Below are positions 1-8,511 of a DNA stretch of 35,951 bases, piece by piece. The position numbers and the translations under genes were made by a program. Under the pieces are notes generated by a model. That model had not been told where the DNA came from. It did no database searches and saw only the letters and a program-made list of their open reading frames with translations. How positions within the stretch are numbered: the first letter of the stretch is position 1; the number at the start of each line of letters is the position of its first letter. Source of the DNA: Bacillota bacterium (GTDB lineage Bacteria > Bacillota > UBA4882 > UBA8346). The stretch covers positions 1 to 35,951 of the forward strand of contig JAAYHS010000031.1 in assembly GCA_012735315.1 (NCBI GenBank), read 5' to 3'.

Positions 1-1101
1 CCCTTGAAAAGCGTAACGGTGCTCCCAGCGATGGAGCAACAGCCCCGGTAGCCGCCGCAAGCCCAAATCCCGGCAAGAGCGATAGACACTGGCGTCCACC
101 GCGGCGCAAACACTCTTTAACGGCGAGTCCCGTTCCATCCCTTCCAAGGGATCGAGCTTGGTAATCACCATAATCCATCCCTTGTTCTCCCCTTTCAAAG
201 CCTCGTATATCCTTAATTCGGCCTCTCCATAACCTCTAGCGGTGTCGATCGAATTCAAACCGGAGCCGATCGCCCTTCGAATAATTTCGACCGCGGCCTC
301 AACGGTCGGCTTCCCGTAACGGTTGGCAATACCGTACTCCATCCCTAGTTGAGCGGTTCCTAACGTCAACTCGGAATATTCGAACCCGCCCTTTTTCCGT
401 CGGGGCAACCGGAATGCCGAACCGTCCTCTAAAGCGGCTAATCCGGCGCATAAATCTACCCATGAGGCTTTAATCGGGTCCCTAACATTATCAAAAACCT
501 TTACCACCTTTAAATAATCTTCCAAGGTATCCATGGTGCATCGGAAACCGCTATAATCCCGGTCTAAGCGCTGCGTTTTGAAAACAGCCGAACCGTACTT
601 CGCTCTAATCCAAGGCGTCACATGCTCCCGATCATAAGGTTGAGCCGTTTCCCGGCAAGCCTCCCGCAAAACGTCCACCGTGAAAACCTCGGCCGACAAA
701 CCGTACGGCAACCGGTGATCATTGGGGCCCAAGTACTTCAATCGCTTGGCGAGCAAAAAATCGACCATTTCCCGGACCAAAAGGCCGTCCGGGAATAAAT
801 TATCCGCGGTCATCCTGACCACCAGCGATCCCGGCTCCAAATCTGCGGTCGCCGCTTGAAAACGGCCCAGCACATCATCGAGCGGCCCACGGTAACAGAC
901 GATTCCCGCCCCGGAAAGAGCTTCAGCGATTAAATCATCCGAAGCATCAACCGAAGTGGCCACCACCGTCTCGATCCCGGTATTGGCCGCTCGTAAAGCG
1001 CATAATACAACCGCCGGCATTCCCGCTACCGGCAACAATGCCTTAGCCGGCAACCGTGACGAAGTCAATCTACTTTGAATTACGATCCGCACTTTAGGCA
1101 T
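1..1101 (-). CDS. Cytidylyltransferase (SpsF/PseF-like) fused to aldo/keto reductase, partial at left edge
   Basis: The 367 codons inside the window are all open and no stop is reached, so the C-terminus lies outside. The N-terminal half is a nucleotidyltransferase of the SpsF/CMP-nonulosonate synthetase type; it opens with IQSRLTSSRLPAKALLPVAG, the usual nucleotide-binding signature. From about residue 240 a second domain begins with LGTAQLGMEYGIANRYGKP, an aldo/keto reductase start. It shows the catalytic tetrad in order: Asp and Tyr in SIDTARGYGEAE, Lys in VITKL, His in LLLHRW. The first domain probably activates a nonulosonic acid as its CMP-sugar for flagellin glycosylation. The reductase substrate is unknown. 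The gene follows pseC by 129 bp on the same strand. The start is the ATG at 1101, preceded by an AAGG-rich stretch. Domain calls are firm; substrates are inferred from pseB and pseC next door. Confidence 0.85.
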   Translation of the reverse strand, partial: MPKVRIVIQSRLTSSRLPAKALLPVAGMPAVVLCALRAANTGIETVVATSVDASDDLIAEALSGAGIVCYRGPLDDVLGRFQAATADLEPGSLVVRMTADNLFPDGLLVREMVDFLLAKRLKYLGPNDHRLPYGLSAEVFTVDVLREACRETAQPYDREHVTPWIRAKYGSAVFKTQRLDRDYSGFRCTMDTLEDYLKVVKVFDNVRDPIKASWVDLCAGLAALEDGSAFRLPRRKKGGFEYSELTLGTAQLGMEYGIANRYGKPTVEAAVEIIRRAIGSGLNSIDTARGYGEAELRIYEALKGENKGWIMVITKLDPLEGMERDSPLKSVCAAVDASVYRSCRDLGLRRLPGLLLHRWEHRYAFQG

Positions 1102-1230
1102 GGCGCATACCTTTTCCTTTGCTGTTCGTTAAATGTTACGGTACAGAAAAACCCTGAAAATAAGAATCGTGCCCTAATAAAGTCCTCGTCAAATAATTCC
1201 AATATCGACCACTCATGATCAACAACCTTT

Positions 1231-2391
1231 TTAGACCAATATTTCTCTCAGCTTATCGATCACATAATCCTGTTCCGCATCACTCAAGCCATAATACATC
1301 GGCAAACTGATCGCTTCCCGATAATACCGCTCCGCTTCCGGAAAATCTCCCTGCTTAAATCCGAGCCTTTGATAATATGGTTGGGTATGTACGGGGATAT
1401 AATGCAGATTAACCATGATTCCCGCTTGGCGCAACTCTTCAAAAACCTGACGGTGGGTCTTATTTAGCTGATCGAGTTGCAACCGGATCACATACAAATG
1501 AAAAGCCGATTTACAATCGGGATGCTCCCAAGGAGTTATTACCGGTAAATCAGCCAGGAATCTCCGATACCTTTCCGCCAGATAACGGCGTCTTTCAATA
1601 AATTCATTAATGCGCTGCAATTGACTGTATCCTAAAGCCGCTTGAATATCGGTCATTCGGTAATTATAACCCAAGTCAATTTGTTGATAATACCATGGGC
1701 CGTCCGGGCTTTTCTCCATCAAATCCGGGTCCCGGGTGATCCCGTGGCTCCTTAACAAAAGCAACTTCCGGTATAAATCTTCCCGGTTGGTCAGGACCAT
1801 TCCTCCTTCACCGGTGGTGATAATTTTAACCGGATGAAAGCTGAAAACGGCCATCGCCGAATAAAGGCAGGAACCTACCGGCATGTCTCGATACAAACCG
1901 CCGATGGCGTGAGAAGCGTCTTCAATAATTTCAAAATTATAATCCGCCGCCAACTCGGCGATCCGTTCCATTTCACAAGACTGCCCGGCAAAATGAACCG
2001 GTATGACCACTTTCGGTAGTCTGCCGGCCCCTTCGGCGGCTTCCAATTTTCTTTCCAATTCCGCGGGCGACATATTGAAAGTTCTGGGGTTAATATCGAC
2101 AAAATCGACTTTACTCCCGCAATATAACCCGCAATTAGCCGAAGCTACAAAAGTATTGGGAGAGGTCCAAAGATAATCGCCTTGCTTTAAGCCGGCCGCC
2201 AGACAAGCGAGATGTAAAGCAGCCGTAGCGCTACTCACCGCTACGGCAAACTTGGCGCCGGTAAATTCCGCGACCGCCTTTTCAAATCTTTCGATCGTCG
2301 GCCCTTGGGTCAACCAATCGGATTGTAATATTTTGATTACCGATTCGATATCCGTTTGATTAACATTTTGCCTCGCATAGGGGATCTTCAT
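1231..2391 (-). CDS. pseC: UDP-4-amino-4,6-dideoxy-N-acetyl-beta-L-altrosamine transaminase (PseC-like)
   Basis: This 386-aa PLP enzyme belongs to the DegT/DnrJ/EryC1/StrS aminotransferases. PseC puts the 4-amino group on the keto sugar made by PseB, the second step of pseudaminic acid synthesis. Visible landmarks are SSATAALH near residue 53, EDASHA at 157-162 (the Asp that contacts the PLP ring nitrogen), and FSFHPVKIITTGEGG at 183-197, with Lys189 as the expected PLP lysine. The length is normal for the family. The ATG overlaps the pseB stop in an ATGA, so the two are translationally coupled. A perosamine- or bacillosamine-type transaminase is the main alternative, but the PseB neighbour and the SFHPVK motif favour PseC. 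Confidence 0.9.
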   Translation of the reverse strand: MKIPYARQNVNQTDIESVIKILQSDWLTQGPTIERFEKAVAEFTGAKFAVAVSSATAALHLACLAAGLKQGDYLWTSPNTFVASANCGLYCGSKVDFVDINPRTFNMSPAELERKLEAAEGAGRLPKVVIPVHFAGQSCEMERIAELAADYNFEIIEDASHAIGGLYRDMPVGSCLYSAMAVFSFHPVKIITTGEGGMVLTNREDLYRKLLLLRSHGITRDPDLMEKSPDGPWYYQQIDLGYNYRMTDIQAALGYSQLQRINEFIERRRYLAERYRRFLADLPVITPWEHPDCKSAFHLYVIRLQLDQLNKTHRQVFEELRQAGIMVNLHYIPVHTQPYYQRLGFKQGDFPEAERYYREAISLPMYYGLSDAEQDYVIDKLREILV

Positions 2392-3383
2392 ATAGTTTGG
2401 TTCATCTCCCGAATTTCCTCCACAGTCAAAAAGTGAGGATTGTTCCCCGAATTATACTCAAATCCCGGTTTTACGGGTGCTCCTTTTTCACCGAGGGGGT
2501 TAATTTGATAGTCCACTTTCACCACAAAATTAATGGTGGGTTTGATTACAAAATGGTCGGCGAACTCCAATGTCAAATGGCTGCCGTCCGCCGGGCACAA
2601 CACCTCATGCAGTTTCTCTCCCGGCCGAATTCCGACGATCTTGAACGGCATTCCCGGCTGCAACGACTCAACCAAGTCGGTAATCCGGATCGAAGGTATT
2701 TTAGGAACGAACACTTCGCCGCCTTGACACCGTTCCATGCACTTGAGAGCGAAATCGACTCCCTGTTGAATCGTCAACCAATATCTGGTCATCCGGGTGT
2801 CGGTCACGGGGAGTTCTTTGGCTCCTTCGGCGATTAACTTCCTAAAAAGCGGTAACACCGAGCCGCGCGAACCGGCTACGTTTCCGTACCGGACCACTGC
2901 GAACCGTGTCCGGTGGCCGCCGGCGATATTGTTGGCGGCTACAAACAATTTCTCCGCCACCAGCTTAGTCGCGCCGTACAGATTTACGGGACTGACCGCT
3001 TTATCCGTGGAGATGGCGATTACCTTAGTCACTTCATTTTGAAGCGCGGCTTTGATTACATTCTCCGAACCGTTGATGTTGGTTTTAATAAACTCCATCG
3101 GATTATATTCCGCCGCCGGCACTTGTTTTAAAGCAGCGGCGTGAAACACATAATCCACTCCTTGCATGGCTTGGACCAACCGATTTTCATCCCGGATATC
3201 CCCTAAAAAATATCGCATTGCCGGGTGATTATATTCCCCTTGCTGCATTTCATACTGTTTCAACTCGTCTCTGGAAAAAACAATCAACCGTTTCGGTTTA
3301 TACCGGCTTAAAATCGTTTTAATGCATTGTTTCCCGAAAGAACCGGTTCCCCCGGTAATCAAAATCGACTTATTATCAAACAT
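2388..3383 (-). CDS. pseB: UDP-N-acetylglucosamine 4,6-dehydratase, inverting (PseB/FlaA1-like)
   Basis: This 331-aa short-chain dehydrogenase catalyses the first step of pseudaminic acid synthesis: 4,6-dehydration of UDP-GlcNAc with C5 inversion. GGTGSFG at 11-17 binds NADP, and the sequence around it is characteristic of PseB. The catalytic group STDK (Asp127, Lys128) precedes Tyr136-xxx-Lys140, matching the Asp/Lys/Tyr set known for FlaA1. The reading frame stays open to 3470, but those extra 29 codons come from the repeat array upstream. I chose the ATG at 3383 because it sits behind a GGGGGGAG ribosome site and starts exactly at the family's conserved N-terminus. The gene is separated from the Maf fusion by a 311-bp repeat-filled gap. 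Confidence 0.92.
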   Translation of the reverse strand: MFDNKSILITGGTGSFGKQCIKTILSRYKPKRLIVFSRDELKQYEMQQGEYNHPAMRYFLGDIRDENRLVQAMQGVDYVFHAAALKQVPAAEYNPMEFIKTNINGSENVIKAALQNEVTKVIAISTDKAVSPVNLYGATKLVAEKLFVAANNIAGGHRTRFAVVRYGNVAGSRGSVLPLFRKLIAEGAKELPVTDTRMTRYWLTIQQGVDFALKCMERCQGGEVFVPKIPSIRITDLVESLQPGMPFKIVGIRPGEKLHEVLCPADGSHLTLEFADHFVIKPTINFVVKVDYQINPLGEKGAPVKPGFEYNSGNNPHFLTVEEIREMNQTI

Positions 3384-3405
3384 CCGATCATACTCCCCCC
3401 TTTTA

Positions 3406-3694
3406 AAAGTATGTCGTAAATTTGAGCCTATCGTTCCGCGTTCAATGCTTGTTCCGCGTTTCGAGTTCAACGTTCCGCGTTTTTATCTAAAGTATGTCAT
3501 AAAGGTAGGGCCTATCGTTCCACTTTCCGCGTTTTTTACCGCTTAGTCGATGAAGCCAACTCGACATCGACTTGTCTTGGACCGCTTCCACATTCTTTTC
3601 CTCGTTCCATCGGAATGCACCCGAAACGCAGAACTCGTAACCCGAATGTTTAACTCGGAACGCGGAACGAGAAACCCGGAACCCGGAACTAAAT
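3406..3694. repeat. Intergenic inverted-arm array of GTTCCGCG/GTTCCGGG-type words
   Basis: This is most of a 311-bp gap without a gene, between the Maf-fusion stop codon and pseB. The left arm (about 3406-3535) has repeated TTCCGCG words on the plus strand. It contains a direct duplication: AAAGTATGTC followed by GCCTATCGTTCC occurs at 3406 and again at 3489. The right arm (about 3600-3690) has the same kind of words (GTTCCGGG, GTTCCGCG, GTTCCGAG) on the minus strand, so the two arms are inverted. The array begins within a few bases of the upstream stop codon. Open frames across it are low-complexity shadows. Confidence 0.75.
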
Positions 3695-6600
3695 TTACCC
3701 CATTTCCCGGTATGCGTTGAGAATCTCCTTTGCCACCCGTTCAATTCCGAAATTCTCCAAAACATGTTCTCGTAAACGTTCGGCCTTTTCGATTCTTTCA
3801 GCTTCGTGACTCAGATAAAATTGTACTTTAGCCAGCAATTCTTCCCGGTTTTGATAAATCTCCAATAAACCGTTGAAAGGTTCCAATACTCTTTCGCCGA
3901 CGGTCCGGACCAAACTCCCGTTAACAAGGAAGAATCCTCCCATGGCGATACCGTTAATCAGGTCCGGTTGCAGATAGGAGTTGTTATTCCACATTAAACT
4001 CGGGTAAAGATTGATTTTGCTTTGCAAGACCGTGTTTTGATACTCCTTGCCGAAGGATTCAAGAGGAGGCTCACGGTAGCCTTTTAAGCTCAGATCCTGC
4101 TCCCAACCGGCGCCATATAGTTTGATGTCGAATTTCGGCTCACTATTGACCAGCCATTTAACTTGGACGGAGGTCAGCAATGAATCTTCCAGTTGACGCC
4201 GGAAAAGCCCGGCTATTAATCGCAGAATTTCCGGTTCTAAAGCCCGATCCTTCTTTTGAAATTCTTCCCGGATTACATTTTGATAAAATTCATCATCGGG
4301 CGTTAATGACCCTTGCTTGAGCAACCCGGTCATCAGTTTAAAAACGACCGCGCGGCAAATACTAATTATCGCTTCTCCGCTCAAATTTCTACCGCCTGCT
4401 AGGATCCCCATAACAGCCGCGGCTAACGTTTGGAGGATTTTTTCTTGATCTTTTAAATCCTTAATGACCGAAATCCGGTTTTCTTTTATCAGGTTGGCCC
4501 TTTCAGCAGTGGACATCGGTAAATACGGTAAAGGGACGGATTTGATCTGTTCCGGAAGAAAACCCCGTTCCTTAAGACCGGAATTAACTGAAGATGCGCC
4601 GCTGATTAAGACTTTTTCCAGCGGATGGCTCGCGGTAATATTTGGAACTATCCAACGATCAATTATTTTCCAGCTTATAAAGGGAATAGAGAGGTTTTTA
4701 TAGGCCTCCAACTCTTCCGCCGTAGCGAACAGGTGAACCGCCAAATCCGGTCTGAAACTTTCCAGCCTGCGAAGATCATCATATTTATTAAAGTTATAAA
4801 AAGGAGGACTTTCATAAGCCATTTCGGCTTCAAAACCATTTTCCTTGAAATGTAATCGCAATGCTTCTCCATACCGGAACAAATATTCCTCCGCGCAACT
4901 GGCAACGATTAAGATTCTCTCTGCATGCTCCGGCTTAGTCCGGTCATAGTATTTTTGAAGATTAGCGAGCCTTTCTTGGAAGGAGTTTTCTTTGACAGTC
5001 TTTACCTTCTCTAATAATCCCTTGATCTCCCCAACATCGGTTCCGTATAACACATTCGGAAGGGGGACCTCATCTTTTTGAAAGAATTCTTCCAACTTAT
5101 CATTTTTAACGCCGATTAAAAAATGTATGTTTCGAAACTCCGCCAATTGGTTAAAATCGAATTTCTGCATCATTAATCGCCAATTATCAAGTTGGTGTTC
5201 GATAATAAATACCGGTAAATTTTTTAATGATTGCCGTATTTCGAACGGCGACTCTCGATAAATACGATTTAGATGATGATAGATGCCTGCGTCGTCCGTA
5301 TTATAGATTAAAACCGTATCATTGACGGAGAACTCGAAAGCGGTAGAAGGAGACTCGTTTACCGCCAATAAAAACCGTTTGGAACGGCTATCGTAAACAT
5401 ATTCCACATTGAGAAAATTGCAGGTTTTTAAAGGAACTTCCTCATAATCTCCGAAGTTGATTCCTTGTTTCTCGAAGAATTCTTTATTAAGTCGATAGCG
5501 CCGTTCAAAGTCGGATTCCTTTAATTCCTTCAATAGTTGGTTTAATCTCTTTTGAAGCCGCTTCCGGATTGTAAATCGGCCGTTTATGTCATTGATCTCA
5601 ACTTTGACTTCCGAATCCAATTGTAATCGATGCAAACATTCGATCCGGAGATATGCGTAAAAACAATTCCTCCCGGTTATGGATGCGAAATCAACGATAT
5701 AATTGTTGGCCGCCACATAATTCATAGCGCGATAGGCGTTTTTTACAAGCATCCTCCGGCAAAAATCCGGTTTATAATTCAACCGGAGACAGTTTTCCAA
5801 AGACGATTGGACTTTTGAAAAATTTTGCAACTTCCGGTAACATCGGTATAACAAAAAACCGATCTCGGGATTCTGTTGATCCTCTCGTTGCGCTTCTTCC
5901 AATACCTGGATAGCTTCAGTAACATCATTTCTCTTGTATAAAACCAAACCATATAAAAACCGGAATTCATTTAAGTCTTTTCGTTCACCCCCGCGGACCA
6001 CAGGTTTTAGATAGGCTTGGATTTCAGTTAAGTTTCCGCCGTTATTAATCCAATCTCTAATCTGAACCGGGGTTTTTGTATTGGCGATTTGAATTAACGA
6101 GGGCGTCTCTTTTTCAGTTTCGTTCGTTCCGTTGACGGGAGAATTCGATAAATGTTTGAAAACATAATCCAAATACTTTTTAGTTTCACCGATAATGTTA
6201 CTCCAATGTTGAAGTTTCCCGTCAAAACCTTCCTTAGTCCTCACTTTCCCCAAGTTGGCGATGGCGATCTGATTCGGAGCTATCTTCCAATCTTGGAGAT
6301 CTTTTAAAAACAACCGCCATTCTTTAGTAGTAATAAACGCTCCATACTCATCGGCTATATCTTTCAAAGCCGAATCAATTTTGTCTTGAAACGCTCCTTC
6401 GGTTTGATTCAAATGTCTTAATCCTTGGACCCGATCCCATAGTAAATCCATCTTTAAGACTCCCTGCCGGGACATGGTTCTTATTTGTCCAATAATATTT
6501 TCACTCCCGGCATGACCTCTCCTTATCGTTTTTAAACCCAAATCGTATAGTTCATCAATCTTCCGGCTGATTCCCCGCTCTTTACGGCAATACTCATCAA

Positions 6601-7957
6601 TGAGATCGGCTAGTTTATGATTGGGGACGCCTTTGATGGGCTGACCCCCTTCGGTGGCGTTGAAAATCTTTTTATCCCGGTAATATTCGGAAACCATCAA
6701 TTCAAACAAAACTCTAAAGCTGTCCAGTTGTTTATCGGTGACAATATCCTGACCGTAAATATCTTTGGTAATAAAACAATTGGGCGGTAATTTGTTCCGA
6801 TCAATGACTTTTTGATACAGACTTTCGGCGTAACGCTTGTCGCCGGTATAGGCCAAATCCTGCCCAATCAAGATTACCGGGGAACAGCCAAATTTTATGG
6901 CCAAGTCCACGGAAGGATGGGCCACGGAAAACCCGCTCCTAACCGTGCCGAACTCATAATTTCCGAGTTTTAGCGAAAGAAAATCCGAAAAGGTTTCCGT
7001 ATCCAGTTTCATATAAACTTTTTTACCGCCGAAATAAGAAAGAGCCGCGTCATTAAAGCGGTAATTGTAAATAAGGCAGATATCGTCCAAATCCAAATTG
7101 GCATAGATTTTTTTATTATAATCGGTGCCGTCAAAAGCCACTAAAAAATGGGGCGATACCCCAAACTTCCGCATCGCCCGGATGCTGGTCCCGGCGCAAA
7201 TGATTACCGCTTTATCCTTAATATCATTCAGTAGGTGGATGTTTTTCTCCAAAGAGGGACCCGCCGAAACAATTATCGCCGGGATCCCGTTAAATTGATT
7301 GAAAAAATGCTTGACTCCGGGTGAATTGATAATGGTCGGCAAGTTCTTGATCGCGTTTGACACCCATTTTTCGCCAAAATGATTGGCAGTGGCCAGATTA
7401 GCGCGGTTAATTCGTACCGACTCGCGCAATATATTTTGAAAAGCCCCAATTTCATCGGGGAAAATATCCTGATAAGGCGGAAGTACTACCAAGTCCGAAT
7501 CAAGAATCAAATACATTAAATATTGACTGACCAAGCCGGCGCACTCACCATAATTGTTGCCGGCAAGCAATAAATAATCGCCTTTTATCTCACTTAAATC
7601 AACTTCATGAAGACAAGCTTTCAAGATCGCCGGCGATGGTTCATAACAAACCACTCTTTGATAGCAACCCAATCTCAAAACGGCTTTCAAATGATATAAA
7701 AATCCGCCCCCACAAAAAATCAGCGCGCTTTTATCTCCGGCGTGTCGTTCAACCCAACGTTCGGCTTCCAACTCCGGATCATAAGCGCTATTCAAATAAA
7801 CCTTTCGCTGATCCTTGATTATCCGGGCGACCGGCAAACCATTCCGGCTGCTGTTGATTTCCAGAGTTATTCCATTACTATCCGGTTTCCCTTTTAACTC
7901 TTTTAAGAGATGTGGGTATTTTGCCTTAATATAATTTAAATTTTTTTCGTAAATCAC
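3695..7957 (-). CDS. Maf-type flagellin nonulosonate transferase fused to TPR and CgeB-like glycosyltransferase parts
   Basis: This very large protein (1420 aa) has a Maf/DUF115 (MptE-like) domain at about residues 200-400, with PAIIVSAGPSLEKNI and later LIGQDLAY. Maf proteins move nonulosonic acids onto Ser/Thr of flagellin in the cytoplasm. Residues about 660-740 look like TPRs. The C-terminal part resembles CgeB/YkvP-type glycosyltransferases: a Rossmann-like start at ILIVASCAEEYLFRYGEAL near 1015, then a typical end from KLYGAGW through the SLMWNNNSYLQPD region to the last residues. Ordinary Maf proteins are much shorter (roughly 600-700 aa), so this is a fusion. The start is uncertain. 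A GTG at 7966 lies inside the ribosome site; the GTG at 7957 has AGGTGA at good spacing, so I prefer it. It follows the 116-aa gene almost without a gap. Confidence 0.85.
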   Translation of the reverse strand: MIYEKNLNYIKAKYPHLLKELKGKPDSNGITLEINSSRNGLPVARIIKDQRKVYLNSAYDPELEAERWVERHAGDKSALIFCGGGFLYHLKAVLRLGCYQRVVCYEPSPAILKACLHEVDLSEIKGDYLLLAGNNYGECAGLVSQYLMYLILDSDLVVLPPYQDIFPDEIGAFQNILRESVRINRANLATANHFGEKWVSNAIKNLPTIINSPGVKHFFNQFNGIPAIIVSAGPSLEKNIHLLNDIKDKAVIICAGTSIRAMRKFGVSPHFLVAFDGTDYNKKIYANLDLDDICLIYNYRFNDAALSYFGGKKVYMKLDTETFSDFLSLKLGNYEFGTVRSGFSVAHPSVDLAIKFGCSPVILIGQDLAYTGDKRYAESLYQKVIDRNKLPPNCFITKDIYGQDIVTDKQLDSFRVLFELMVSEYYRDKKIFNATEGGQPIKGVPNHKLADLIDEYCRKERGISRKIDELYDLGLKTIRRGHAGSENIIGQIRTMSRQGVLKMDLLWDRVQGLRHLNQTEGAFQDKIDSALKDIADEYGAFITTKEWRLFLKDLQDWKIAPNQIAIANLGKVRTKEGFDGKLQHWSNIIGETKKYLDYVFKHLSNSPVNGTNETEKETPSLIQIANTKTPVQIRDWINNGGNLTEIQAYLKPVVRGGERKDLNEFRFLYGLVLYKRNDVTEAIQVLEEAQREDQQNPEIGFLLYRCYRKLQNFSKVQSSLENCLRLNYKPDFCRRMLVKNAYRAMNYVAANNYIVDFASITGRNCFYAYLRIECLHRLQLDSEVKVEINDINGRFTIRKRLQKRLNQLLKELKESDFERRYRLNKEFFEKQGINFGDYEEVPLKTCNFLNVEYVYDSRSKRFLLAVNESPSTAFEFSVNDTVLIYNTDDAGIYHHLNRIYRESPFEIRQSLKNLPVFIIEHQLDNWRLMMQKFDFNQLAEFRNIHFLIGVKNDKLEEFFQKDEVPLPNVLYGTDVGEIKGLLEKVKTVKENSFQERLANLQKYYDRTKPEHAERILIVASCAEEYLFRYGEALRLHFKENGFEAEMAYESPPFYNFNKYDDLRRLESFRPDLAVHLFATAEELEAYKNLSIPFISWKIIDRWIVPNITASHPLEKVLISGASSVNSGLKERGFLPEQIKSVPLPYLPMSTAERANLIKENRISVIKDLKDQEKILQTLAAAVMGILAGGRNLSGEAIISICRAVVFKLMTGLLKQGSLTPDDEFYQNVIREEFQKKDRALEPEILRLIAGLFRRQLEDSLLTSVQVKWLVNSEPKFDIKLYGAGWEQDLSLKGYREPPLESFGKEYQNTVLQSKINLYPSLMWNNNSYLQPDLINGIAMGGFFLVNGSLVRTVGERVLEPFNGLLEIYQNREELLAKVQFYLSHEAERIEKAERLREHVLENFGIERVAKEILNAYREMG

Positions 7958-7969
7958 TATAGTCACCTT

Positions 7970-8320
7970 TTAGTTGATTTGGTCATCCACAATTTTGAAC
8001 CTTTTTAATAAAGGAATCAATTCGAATTCCATTAAATCATGGAGTAACAAATAATCGTGGTTCTCCATGGCTTCGCCGAGATTACCAACTAAGCCCTCGA
8101 ATGAATGGAATTCTCCGGCTTCAATCTTCCCCAACCTGACGAATTCGGTGGCGGCCTCATAGATCCAAGCCAGTCCCTCCACCACCGCCGGCATGGTCAT
8201 GTTAAGCTCCTGATAATCGGATTCTTGTAGGTCTTCGCAGATATGCTCCACCGCCGTATTCATCCGATCCAAATATTCATTAAAAGTCTTTACCGTTTGG
8301 GTATATTCCTCAGGAGTCAT
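7970..8320 (-). CDS. Small helical protein of unknown function, first gene of the glycosylation operon
   Basis: I do not recognise a named family with certainty. The 116-aa product is acidic, without cysteines apart from one near residue 29, and without a signal peptide or membrane segment. It reads as mostly helical: MTPEEYTQTVKTFNEYL at the start, then VVEGLAWIYEAATEF, and a C-terminal stretch ending ELIPLLKRFKI. The start is the ATG at 8320, preceded by a perfect AAAGGAGGAG; an upstream in-frame start at 8371 has no such site. A sigma-28-type promoter lies 75 bp upstream, and the Maf fusion starts about 12 bp after the stop. Size, helical content and position suggest an adaptor or chaperone for flagellin or for the glycosyltransferase; this is inference only. 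Confidence 0.75.
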   Translation of the reverse strand: MTPEEYTQTVKTFNEYLDRMNTAVEHICEDLQESDYQELNMTMPAVVEGLAWIYEAATEFVRLGKIEAGEFHSFEGLVGNLGEAMENHDYLLLHDLMEFELIPLLKRFKIVDDQIN

Positions 8321-8394
8321 AATTTGCTCCTCCTTTGAAAGGCTGATTTGGCTAATTTTAATCGATCCCAAATACTAATTACAATATATAGATC

Positions 8395-8421
8395 TAATCG
8401 GCTTTTTACAATCGATCTTTA
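8395..8421 (-). promoter_or_regulatory. Sigma-28 (SigD/FliA) promoter of the flagellin-glycosylation operon
   Basis: On the minus strand TAAA (8421-8418) is followed by exactly 15 bases and GCCGATTA (8402-8395). The known sigma-28 consensus is TAAA-N15-GCCGATAA or GCCGATAT, so 11 of 12 positions agree with the closer form. It lies between the flagellin terminator and the 116-aa gene, giving a leader of about 65 nt. This makes the small gene, the Maf fusion and probably the genes beyond it late flagellar genes. Confidence 0.8.
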
Positions 8422-8457
8422 GAGTTAAAGTTGGTCCGGCCCATGGCAATTTCGGTC

Positions 8458-8483
8458 AAAAAAAATCCCTCCGTAAGGAGGGA
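8458..8483 (-). terminator. Rho-independent terminator after flagellin
   Basis: A perfect 7-bp stem (TCCCTCC, loop GTAA, GGAGGGA) at 8466-8483 is followed on the minus strand by eight T residues. It lies 29 bp beyond the flagellin stop and just before the sigma-28 promoter of the next operon, so it separates the two transcription units. Confidence 0.85.
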
Positions 8484-8511
8484 CTTAAATTGTAAGATTT
8501 GTACCGAAATC

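Noticed and set aside
3487-3765. Minus-strand 92-codon frame next to the Maf end
   Set aside because: It consists of repeat words and overlaps the Maf C-terminus in another frame.
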